12,665 bases of DNA, taken from contig JANQFM010000847.1 in the NCBI GenBank assembly GCA_028277865.1, positions 1 to 12,665 on the forward strand, given 5' to 3'. Source of the stretch: Acidobacteriota bacterium. GTDB taxonomy: Bacteria > Acidobacteriota > UBA6911 > RPQK01 > DATIPO01. Under the pieces are notes generated by a model, which saw only the letters and a program-made list of their open reading frames with translations, did not search any database and was not told where the DNA came from. The translations under genes and the position numbers were made by a program. This document shows, piece by piece, positions 6,760-12,519 of this stretch; the first letter of the stretch is position 1, and every line of letters begins with the position of its first letter.

Positions 6760-8319
6760 ATGAGCGTGGAATTCCCTTGGCAGCGCGACGAAACACGGGA
6801 CCTCGGCAAGGTGCTGCTCATCTATCCCGTCACCGGGATGGACGTCTTCGGCATCAACGTGGGGCTGCCCCTTTCCTGCCTCTACCTGTCAGCCGTGCTC
6901 AAGCGGGCCGGCTACCGGGTCGAGATCCTGGACGAGCGCATCAGCCGCACCTTCGCTCAGGATGTGGAGGAGGCCCTGCGCCGCGAGCGTCCCCTTTTGG
7001 TGGGCGTTTCCAGCATGACCGGGCTACAGATCCGGGGAGGCCTCCAGGCTGCCCGGGCGGTGCGCAGCGTCGATCCCAGCGTACCTATCGTCTGGGGCGG
7101 AGTGCATCCCACCCTGTGCCCCGACTCCACTTTGCGCGATGATCTGTGCGACTTGGTGGTGCTGGGCGAGGGGGAGATCACCCTCATCGAACTGGCCGAC
7201 GCCCTGCGCCGCGGCAGCGACCTGAGCGGCATTCAAGGGCTGGGCTACAAGGACAACGGCAAGCTGCGCTTCACTCCGGCCCGTCCTCTCATCGAAGAGC
7301 TGGACGCCATTCCGCCCCCCGACTACGACCTGATCGACATGGACCACTACTTCACCACCGCGCCCTCCACCGGCCAAAGGCAGCTGCAAGTGGTGACCAG
7401 CCGGGGATGCCCCTACGACTGCGAGTTCTGCTACAACCTCAAGTTCAACGAGCGCCGCTTCCGCCATTTTTCGGCTCAACGGACGGTAAGAGACATCGAA
7501 GAGGTGGTTCACCGCTACGGCGTGCGGGCCATCTTCATTGAGGACGACTATTTCTTCGGCCATCCGGGCCGCGTCGAAAAGATCTGCGACCTGCTCATCG
7601 AAAAGGACCTCAACCTGCTCATCCAGGTGCCCTGCCGCATCGACTACCTGCACAAGCGCTCCCCGGCCATGCTGGACAAGCTTTACCGGGCCGGATTCAA
7701 GGAGCTCTGGGTGGGCATCGAGTCGGGTTCGGAAAGGCGCCTCAAGGAGATCATGAAGCGCAACAGCCTGGACCAGGTGCGCCAGGTCAACCAGCTGCTG
7801 GCCGGATCGGACGTCTACGTCAAGTACGGCTTCATGGCCGGCTTCCCCAACGAAGACCGCCAGGAGACCCTGGAAACGGTCGACTTCATGTTCGAGCTGC
7901 TGCAGGGCAACAAAAACGCCGGAACCGCCCCCGTGGCTGTCTACACCCCCTATCCGGGCACCACGCTCTACGACAAGGCCCGCCTGGTCTACGGCATGAA
8001 GATGCCCGACACCTTGGAGGGCTGGAGCCACTTTCACTTCGGCGAAAACAACAATCCCTTCCTCTCCGAGGAGCAGAGCAAGTTCGTCACCAAGGTCAAC
8101 GTGATGAGCCGCTTTTTCGAGCGCAAGGCCTTCGAGCGCTTTTGCAACAACCGCTTCAAGCCGCTGCTGATGGGGCTTTACTCGGTCTACTATCGCATCT
8201 TGCGCTTCCGCCTCAAATACCGCTTTTTCGCTTTTATGCCCGAGATCAAGCTGATCGAGTGGCTGCAGAAGGCCTACCTTTATTTCTTCCACCGAGCTCA
8301 ACTGGCGCGGCGCAGCTGA
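6760..8319 (+). CDS. Cobalamin-binding-domain radical SAM protein (copy 2)
   Basis: A 519-residue class B radical-SAM enzyme, paralogous to the gene at 4122. The N-terminal B12-binding domain spans ~15-180: KVLLIYPV, GLPLSCLYLSAVLKRAGYRVEILDE, VWGGVHPT (111-118) and LGEGE (135-139). It has no DxHxxG ligand. The radical-SAM core starts at TSRG-C217-PYD-C221-EF-C224-YN, with FIEDDYFF and WVGIESGSERRLKEI, then GFMAGFPNE. YTPYPGTTLYDKA is the usual late-barrel motif. The C-terminal ~100 residues are basic and aromatic (RFRLKYRFFAFMPEIKLIEW), a possible membrane-contact region like that of copy 1. The longer N-terminus (SVEFPWQRDE) and the ATG at 6760 are plausible, though only weak ribosome-binding-site sequence is present. 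It is the last gene of the four-gene radical-SAM block; its end faces the Doc toxin gene 60 bp away. Confidence 0.93.
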   Translation: MSVEFPWQRDETRDLGKVLLIYPVTGMDVFGINVGLPLSCLYLSAVLKRAGYRVEILDERISRTFAQDVEEALRRERPLLVGVSSMTGLQIRGGLQAARAVRSVDPSVPIVWGGVHPTLCPDSTLRDDLCDLVVLGEGEITLIELADALRRGSDLSGIQGLGYKDNGKLRFTPARPLIEELDAIPPPDYDLIDMDHYFTTAPSTGQRQLQVVTSRGCPYDCEFCYNLKFNERRFRHFSAQRTVRDIEEVVHRYGVRAIFIEDDYFFGHPGRVEKICDLLIEKDLNLLIQVPCRIDYLHKRSPAMLDKLYRAGFKELWVGIESGSERRLKEIMKRNSLDQVRQVNQLLAGSDVYVKYGFMAGFPNEDRQETLETVDFMFELLQGNKNAGTAPVAVYTPYPGTTLYDKARLVYGMKMPDTLEGWSHFHFGENNNPFLSEEQSKFVTKVNVMSRFFERKAFERFCNNRFKPLLMGLYSVYYRILRFRLKYRFFAFMPEIKLIEWLQKAYLYFFHRAQLARRS

Positions 8320-8336
8320 ATGCCAGAGCGAGATTG

Positions 8337-8368
8337 CCACAGAGACTCAGAGGGCACAGAGGTTTAGG
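8337..8368. repeat. Single CAGAG-family arm between convergent genes
   Basis: CCACAGAGACTCAGAGG followed by GCACAGAGG is one arm of the CAGAG family. I see no matching inverted arm nearby. It sits in the 60-bp convergent gap between the last radical-SAM gene and the Doc toxin gene and marks the right-hand limit of this repeat family in the window. Confidence 0.7.
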
Positions 8369-8379
8369 AAGACGGAGCT

Positions 8380-8772
8380 TTATTTTCTGGAGCCCGGCAA
8401 GGAGTGAACGGCTTTCCGCAGCCAACGTTCCAGCGCTTTGAATCGAAACCGGTTGGAGCGGAATAAATCCATAAAGAAGGCGTATGCCTCCTCGGCCTCG
8501 CATTCAATGAATCTTCCGTTCATGCGCAGAAATGTATCCGAGGCGAAGAATGCAAGGCGTTTATTTCCGTCCACGAATGCATGGTTGAGTGCCAAGCTCT
8601 CCATGAGAACCGCAGCTTCCTCGACGATGTCGCCGTAGTAGCCAGACTGAGGACGCATCCAAGCAGCTTCCAATGCGCCAGGATCCCGCAGCCCGCTGCT
8701 GCCGCCGAATTCCTCGATCAAGATTTCGTGAATCGCCAGCAATTCTTGCAGAGTCGGATAGGCGTAGCTCAT
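8380..8772 (-). CDS. doc: Doc (death-on-curing) family Fic-fold toxin
   Basis: A 130-residue protein of usual Doc length. It begins YAYPTLQELLAIHEILIEEFGG and SSGLRDPGALEAAWMRPQ, then has the Fic/Doc active-site loop H64-AFVDGN-K-R72 followed by LAFFASDTFL. The loop holds the catalytic His, the acidic D68 and the basic residues that bind nucleotide phosphates. Doc of phage P1 phosphorylates EF-Tu and stops translation; the same action here is inferred. The start is the ATG at 8770-8772, which overlaps the antitoxin stop in an ATGA, so the toxin is probably translationally coupled. The frame stays open much further upstream, but that extension overlaps the antitoxin gene antiparallel-free on the same strand and is not credible. 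Confidence 0.92.
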   Translation of the reverse strand: MSYAYPTLQELLAIHEILIEEFGGSSGLRDPGALEAAWMRPQSGYYGDIVEEAAVLMESLALNHAFVDGNKRLAFFASDTFLRMNGRFIECEAEEAYAFFMDLFRSNRFRFKALERWLRKAVHSLPGSRK

Positions 8773-8996
8773 TGCGCCAGCAGCTCGCCTAGGCGACGAT
8801 TCTTTTTTACGCTGTCCCGAAAATGCGACAGGACCGACTGGCGAGAGGAGGCACCCTTTTTCTTTTCGACGAACTCTCGTATGGCTTCCTCGAGAACCAA
8901 GTCCAATTCTCGGCCTTCCTGTCGAGCGATGATCTTCAAGGCCTCGATCAGCGCGGCTTCGGCATGGATCGAGAGTCTCTGACGCTGGATTGCCAT
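8769..8996 (-). CDS. Ribbon-helix-helix antitoxin partnered with Doc toxin
   Basis: A 75-residue protein. RQRLSIHAEAALIEALKIIARQEGRELDLVLEEAIREFVEKKK has the strand-helix-turn-helix shape of ribbon-helix-helix (CopG/Arc-type) DNA-binding antitoxins. A basic, flexible C-terminal tail (SHFRDSVKKNRRLGELLAQ) would be the toxin-binding segment. The ATG at 8996 has a good AAGGA ribosome-binding site 7 nt upstream; an upstream in-frame start at 9065 would add 23 residues and bypass that site. It is the first gene of a two-gene operon and overlaps the Doc gene by 4 bp. The classic Doc partner Phd has a YefM-like fold, so this pairing with a ribbon-helix-helix protein is the alternative configuration. 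Antitoxin function is inferred from context and fold pattern. Confidence 0.82.
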   Translation of the reverse strand: MAIQRQRLSIHAEAALIEALKIIARQEGRELDLVLEEAIREFVEKKKGASSRQSVLSHFRDSVKKNRRLGELLAQ

Positions 8997-9003
8997 AATC
9001 AAT

Positions 9004-9044
9004 TCCTTGCCAAGAGTATCGACCGCAAGGTGCCGATCTGTCAA
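9004..9044 (-). promoter_or_regulatory. Putative promoter and ribosome-binding site of the RHH-Doc operon
   Basis: On the minus strand a perfect TTGACA (9044-9039) is followed after 18 bp by GATACT (9020-9015, 4 of 6 to TATAAT). The AAGGA ribosome-binding site is at 9008-9004, and the ATG is at 8996. The spacing would put transcription start almost at the ribosome-binding site, giving a very short leader. That is compatible with tight autorepression but also makes the -10 call uncertain. Confidence 0.4.
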
Positions 9045-9168
9045 GAAATCCGCAACAATCGGCAACGTCTTCAGCTAAGGTTTCTGCGCGGTACGGGTGC
9101 ATTTGGGGATGCAGAATACGGTATAGTCCATCCAGATTGAAAACGATTTTCTGTCTGGTAGTTGCAGG

Positions 9169-11193
9169 ATGGGCGTAGTGAGCCGAGCAGAAAGATACGA
9201 CATCTTCCTCAGTTACGCTCGGGAGGACGAGGATAGGGCCGGGGAGTTCGTCCGCCTGTTCGAGCAGCAAGGTTGGAACGTGTTCTGGGACCGGTCCATT
9301 CTGCCGGGTCAAAGCTGGCGCGACACTCTCGAAAAGCAACTCGATGGCTCTCGGGCCGTGGTGGTTCTCTGGACACACCGGTCCTGCGATTCCCGATGGG
9401 TTCGCGAAGAGGCGGAGCGGGCCGCCCGGGCCGACAAGCTGGTCCCAGTCAAACTGGATTCAAATGTGCCAGTTCCGGCAGGCTTCGGGGAGATTCAAGA
9501 CGCGGATCTTTCAGAATTCCGGCTGGATAGCGGCCCCGAGGCGGCTCGTCCTCTTCTGGATGCCTTGCGCCTCCGGCTGGATGGTTCAAAGCATCCTGCT
9601 GCGGCTGCACACCCGGAAGATCAACTCAAGTCCCTTTGCCAGCAACGGGCCGAACGAAAGGCCCGAGGCGAGAAGACAGTCGAACTGGATCAACAGATCC
9701 GGGATCTCAAACGCGCCATGCGCAGCGGGCCTCAACTGCAGCCCGGCGACAACTTCCTGGACCGCTTCAGCCTGCAGCAAAAGCTCGGCCAGGGTGGCTT
9801 CGGCTCCATCTGGAAAGCCTGGGACAGCATTGGCGAGCAGTTCGTAGCCCTCAAGGTTCTGCACGGCCAATACTCGGACAGCAGCAGCTTCATCCGCCGC
9901 TTTTTCCGCGGCGCCCGAAGGATGGCCAAGCTGCAGCACCCTCACATCGTCCCAGTGCTGCTGGACAAGGGCGAGGAGGACGACTACCGCTTTTTCGCCA
10001 TGCAATACATGCCCGGCGGGAACTTGGCCGAAGCGGTGCAGGGGGGCGCCCTTTCTCAGGCCGAGATCCTGCAGATCATCCTCGACGTGGCTTCGGCCCT
10101 GCACTACGCCTGGGAGCAAGATCAGCTGGTGCATCGCGACGTCAAGCCCGCCAACATTCTTTTGATGGCTGCCAATCGCGGCGTCCTGACTGACTTTGAC
10201 CTGGTCTGGGCACCCGACACGACGCAGGAAACCCGGATTGGTCAGGGTCTGGGCACCTTCGACTTCGGCGCTCCCGAGGTCTTGCGGGGGGAGGGCAAGG
10301 TCACACCTGCTTGCGACGTGTTTTCTCTGGCTCGCACAGCACTGTGGGCGCTGGTCGGCGGGGACTCCGTGGGAAGAAGCGAAAGGGAGATCCGGGACGC
10401 ACTGGACAGCATAGAACTCTCAGTGCCGGCCCGCCAGGCGCTGATGCGGGCTCTCAACGAAGATTCGAATAGACGATTCCCGACGGCAGAATCTTTTGCC
10501 AAATTCTTTTCTTTGGCATCTACGTCGTGTACAGAATCTGAGCCGACTCGGCACCCCCAAACGAAGCAACCTTCGCAACCCCGCATCTCCTCGGTTCTCT
10601 CTCCCGAGGAGGAGGAAAAAGCCCACGATGAGGCTCGCCGTTTCGCGCGGCTGCTGGTTTCCGAAATCAAACTCTACAACGAGAATATGGTCGAGGAAGG
10701 ACGCCAGGGAAGGGATCTTTACCATCGTTTATCAAGGGAAATTGATCGAAGTCGCGAAGCGTACCAGAAGCGAATCCATCCGAGCGTGGCCTGCAGCGTA
10801 GACCATTTTCACGAGGAATTGGTCCGAATACTTGCCAGAGGAAAATCGGGCCTAATGGGGAGCGACTATCCTGGGTCTGAAGCGCTTTCACCCGAAGAGG
10901 AGGGAAAAGCCCACGATGAGGCTCGCCGCTTCGCGCGGCTGCTGGTTTCCGAAATCAAACTCTACAATGAGGATATGATAGAGGAAGGACGCCAGGGAGG
11001 AGATCTTTACCGGCGTTTATCAAGGGATATTGATCGAAGTCGCGCAACGTACCAGAAGCGGATCCATCCGAGCGTGGCCTGCAGCGTGGACTATTTTCAC
11101 GACGAACTGGTCCGAATTCTGGCCAAGGGCGATGCCAAATTGCTGGGAAGCGACTATCCTGGATCCCCGTTTACATCAGACAGCGAAATTTAA
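9169..11193 (+). CDS. TIR domain-Ser/Thr protein kinase fusion with duplicated C-terminal domain
   Basis: A 674-residue multidomain protein. Residues ~8-135 are a TIR domain: RYDIFLSYAREDED, GWNVFWDRSILPGQSW, AVVVLWTHRSCDSRWVREEAERA. Glu81, four residues after W77, is the likely NADase Glu. Residues ~150-187 are a charged helix, possibly coiled coil. Residues ~200-450 are a Hanks-type kinase: GQGGFG (207-212), K229 in VALKV, HRD (322-324) with VKPAN, DFD (342-344) replacing DFG, and APE (368-370). The expected helix-C Glu position appears to be G248 (RFFRGARRM). I recall both changes as typical of a bacterial kinase subfamily with LTDFDLV. Residues ~478-666 are two near-identical ~93-residue repeats (HDEARRFARLLVSEIKLYNE ... 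GSDYPGS). The ATG at 9169 is used; a GTG at 9178 has a better-spaced AGGA. There are no membrane segments, so it is probably cytosolic. Divergent from a toxin-antitoxin operon, it may be a signalling or immune effector; function is inferred. Confidence 0.9.
   Translation: MGVVSRAERYDIFLSYAREDEDRAGEFVRLFEQQGWNVFWDRSILPGQSWRDTLEKQLDGSRAVVVLWTHRSCDSRWVREEAERAARADKLVPVKLDSNVPVPAGFGEIQDADLSEFRLDSGPEAARPLLDALRLRLDGSKHPAAAAHPEDQLKSLCQQRAERKARGEKTVELDQQIRDLKRAMRSGPQLQPGDNFLDRFSLQQKLGQGGFGSIWKAWDSIGEQFVALKVLHGQYSDSSSFIRRFFRGARRMAKLQHPHIVPVLLDKGEEDDYRFFAMQYMPGGNLAEAVQGGALSQAEILQIILDVASALHYAWEQDQLVHRDVKPANILLMAANRGVLTDFDLVWAPDTTQETRIGQGLGTFDFGAPEVLRGEGKVTPACDVFSLARTALWALVGGDSVGRSEREIRDALDSIELSVPARQALMRALNEDSNRRFPTAESFAKFFSLASTSCTESEPTRHPQTKQPSQPRISSVLSPEEEEKAHDEARRFARLLVSEIKLYNENMVEEGRQGRDLYHRLSREIDRSREAYQKRIHPSVACSVDHFHEELVRILARGKSGLMGSDYPGSEALSPEEEGKAHDEARRFARLLVSEIKLYNEDMIEEGRQGGDLYRRLSRDIDRSRATYQKRIHPSVACSVDYFHDELVRILAKGDAKLLGSDYPGSPFTSDSEI
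10600..11166 (+). repeat. Tandem in-gene duplication (two ~279-bp units, 288-bp offset)
   Basis: Unit 1 (10600-10878) and unit 2 (10888-11166) encode repeated C-terminal domains of the TIR-kinase. Long stretches are identical or nearly so at DNA level, for example GCCCACGATGAGGCTCGCCG and the following ~45 bp. Divergence is concentrated in the last third, where unit 1 reads ARGKSGLMGSDYPG and unit 2 AKGDAKLLGSDYPG. Synonymous sites are largely unchanged early in the unit, which points to recent duplication or ongoing conversion. Confidence 0.9.
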
Positions 11194-11205
11194 GAGTTCC
11201 CCCGG

Positions 11206-11228
11206 CTCTGCCGAGGAGGCAGGCAGAG
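11206..11228. other. Small hairpin after the TIR-kinase gene
   Basis: CTCTGCC (11206-11212) pairs with GGCAGAG (11222-11228) across a 9-nt loop, 13 bp after the kinase stop codon. No T-tract follows, so it is only a weak terminator candidate. The rest of 11194-11337 shows nothing else I can name. Confidence 0.3.
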
Positions 11229-11337
11229 ATTGACAGCTCCCAGAGTCGATTTTCCGCAGCCCTCAGATTCCTGATCCCACATACTCGATGGCTGCGTTGT
11301 GCGGAAGAATGCCAAACAGCTTCGCCGCTGGTCCTCG

Positions 11338-11556
11338 TCAGGAGGCCCACTTCATTCGCAGCTTTCTCTGATTCAGAGCGCAATCCCGCAAATACAAGTT
11401 GATCAGGGTCTGATAAGGAATGCCAGCTTCCTCAGCCATGGACTTGAAATAGGCAACGGTGTCCCGATCAAGCCGCATGGTGACCGATTGCTTGAGATGC
11501 TTGACGTAGGGATTCTTGCGTCCCTTCATCTTGGAGAAATCATAGTGCTCTTTCAT
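11338..11556 (-). CDS. brnA: BrnA-family antitoxin (ribbon-helix-helix)
   Basis: A 72-residue protein. A basic lead-in (HYDFSKMKGRKNPYVKHLKQ) precedes a ribbon-helix-helix segment with strand SVTMRLDRDTVAYFKSMAEEAG and helix IPYQTLINLYLRDCA. The pattern 'V.MRLD.D...YFK....E.GIPYQTLIN.YLR' is characteristic of BrnA/CopG-type antitoxins that neutralise BrnT and repress their own promoter. Its ATG (11554-11556) overlaps the BrnT stop codon in an ATGA. GGAG lies about 10 nt upstream within the toxin gene. The toxin-first order is the usual brnTA arrangement. Confidence 0.88.
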   Translation of the reverse strand: MKEHYDFSKMKGRKNPYVKHLKQSVTMRLDRDTVAYFKSMAEEAGIPYQTLINLYLRDCALNQRKLRMKWAS

Positions 11557-11846
11557 GACCGCCGTCTCCAGTAGTCTTGCTCTTCACTCTTGTCCGCCTT
11601 GCGGGCGGAAATCAGGCGGATGACCAACTCGCTTTCGCGGTAGCAGTGGCACACCACCACAACGCGCAGTTTGAAGCTCATTCCCAGCAGGATGAACCGG
11701 TTCTCGTCCTCGGAGTGCTCAGGATCGAAGAATTGAACAGCATGCTCATCGTAGAAGGCCATCCGTGCCTCCTCAAAGCCGACGCCGTGTTTTTTGGCGT
11801 TCGATCTGTCCTTGCGCTCGTCCCATTCAAACCGAAGCCCCACCAT
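11553..11846 (-). CDS. brnT: BrnT-family ribonuclease toxin
   Basis: A 97-residue protein close to the usual ~93-residue BrnT length. The N-terminal signature LRFEWDERKDRSNAKKHGVGFEEA (residues 4-27) is diagnostic for BrnT. DPEHSEDENRFILLGMS and VVVCHCYRESELVIRLISARKA follow the RelE-like fold, with the late IRLISARKA strand-helix. BrnT cleaves RNA and inhibits translation, and BrnA binds it tightly; both are known for the family. The ATG at 11846 has no ribosome-binding site, but a well-formed promoter places transcription start at or next to the ATG, so a leaderless message is likely. First gene of the brnTA operon on the minus strand, facing the REP-like cluster. Confidence 0.93.
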   Translation of the reverse strand: MVGLRFEWDERKDRSNAKKHGVGFEEARMAFYDEHAVQFFDPEHSEDENRFILLGMSFKLRVVVVCHCYRESELVIRLISARKADKSEEQDYWRRRS

Positions 11847-11881
11847 ATGTACATTGTATGGAACGGACTTGGCCGAATCAA
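11843..11881 (-). promoter_or_regulatory. Putative brnTA promoter/operator with leaderless start
   Basis: On the minus strand, TTGATT (11881-11876, 4 of 6 to TTGACA), a 17-bp spacer and TACAAT (11858-11853, 5 of 6 to TATAAT) are followed by only 6 nt before the ATG at 11846. The palindrome ATGTACAT (11847-11854) lies between the -10 box and the start codon. A wider imperfect dyad CCATA...TATGG (11843-11861) is centred at 11852. This is a reasonable binding site for BrnA autorepression. Confidence 0.5.
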
Positions 11882-11904
11882 ATTGCGGTTCTGGTGCCGA
11901 ACTT

Positions 11905-12257
11905 CTGCCCGCTTCAGCGGGCTGCCCGAAGGGCTTCAGCCCAGAGGGTTGTTAGGCCAGTCCTTTAGGGCTGGTTGCAGGCGGACGCGCAGAACCCAGA
12001 GCCCGTTTCAACGGGCTTACCATCCGAGGCTTCAGCCGTCCACGGTTCCCCAGCAAAAGCCGAATCCGCAACTGGCTGCAAGGTATCGCCTGTGACTGAA
12101 ATTGGGCACCTGGCTGACCGGGTGGCTCAAGCCGGTCGGACAAAGCCCGTTCGAAAACGGGCTACGAATGAATCGACCGCTTCGACACCAGCCCTGAAGG
12201 ACTGGCCTATCAACCCTCAGGGCTGAAAGCCCCTCGGGAAAAGCCGCTGAAGCGGCC
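11905..12257. repeat. REP-like nested palindrome cluster with ~70-bp inverted arms
   Basis: The left arm (about 11909-11975) and right arm (about 12187-12256) are imperfect reverse complements. Both contain CCGCTTCAGCGG, CCCGA.GGGCTT.CAGCCC, GAGGGTTG.TAGGCCAGTCCT and AGGGCTGGT when read in the matching orientation. Between them lie two further perfect 8-bp hairpins: AGCCCGTT..AACGGGCT at 12000-12017 (2-nt loop) and the same stem at 12144-12163 (4-nt loop CGAA). The arms themselves contain local hairpins such as GCCCGCTTCAGCGGGC (11907-11922) and GCCGCTGAAGCGGC (12243-12256). No transposase is present, so this is probably a non-autonomous REP/REPIN-type element. Confidence 0.8.
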
Positions 12258-12480
12258 TGGAAGTTGTGGCAGCAGTCGAATTGGCCAGCGTTCCACTGCT
12301 TTACTGCGACAGTAGCTTCAACATCATCGCTGAGGTCACCGGCCACCGGTTGAATGGCCGTTCCTCAAGGAACGTGACAACGGCAGCTTTGGTTGGGTTT
12401 CCGCTTTTGATTCTCGATTTGTCCCCGCTGGCCACTCATTCATCCCACTCGGTTTGCCTTCCGGTCCTGCGGCGGCTTTA
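12258..12480. other. Gene-free stretch with two short hairpins
   Basis: I see no convincing gene here; open frames on either strand have shadow-like composition. Two small inverted repeats are present: ACCGG..CCGGT at 12338-12350 and CGTTCCT..AGGAACG at 12359-12374. Neither is followed by a T-run. Confidence 0.5.
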
Positions 12481-12491
12481 ATGTGGGGCGG

Positions 12492-12514
12492 TCGACCGAA
12501 TCGGTCGAGGAGGC
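12492..12514 (+). promoter_or_regulatory. 17-bp perfect palindrome and strong ribosome-binding site before the GT39 gene
   Basis: TCGACCGA (12492-12499) and TCGGTCGA (12501-12508) form a perfect dyad around one base. GAGGAGG (12507-12513) overlaps its right edge and lies about 6-7 nt before the ATG at 12520. The overlap means a protein or RNA hairpin at this site would block ribosome access. It could be an operator or a translational control hairpin. Confidence 0.45.
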
Positions 12515-12519
12515 AGATT

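Noticed and set aside
7024..8340. 438-codon minus-strand open frame opposite the second B12-type gene
   Set aside because: Mirror of a well-supported radical-SAM gene, with no recognisable domain.
8773..9378. Upstream extension of the Doc reading frame to a 332-residue protein
   Set aside because: The extension runs through the antitoxin gene in another frame and into the start of the divergent TIR-kinase gene. Doc proteins are ~130 residues and the ATGA overlap fixes the start.
12032..12346. 104-codon minus-strand frame across the REP-like cluster
   Set aside because: It is built largely from palindromic repeat sequence, has no ribosome-binding site and shows no family motif.
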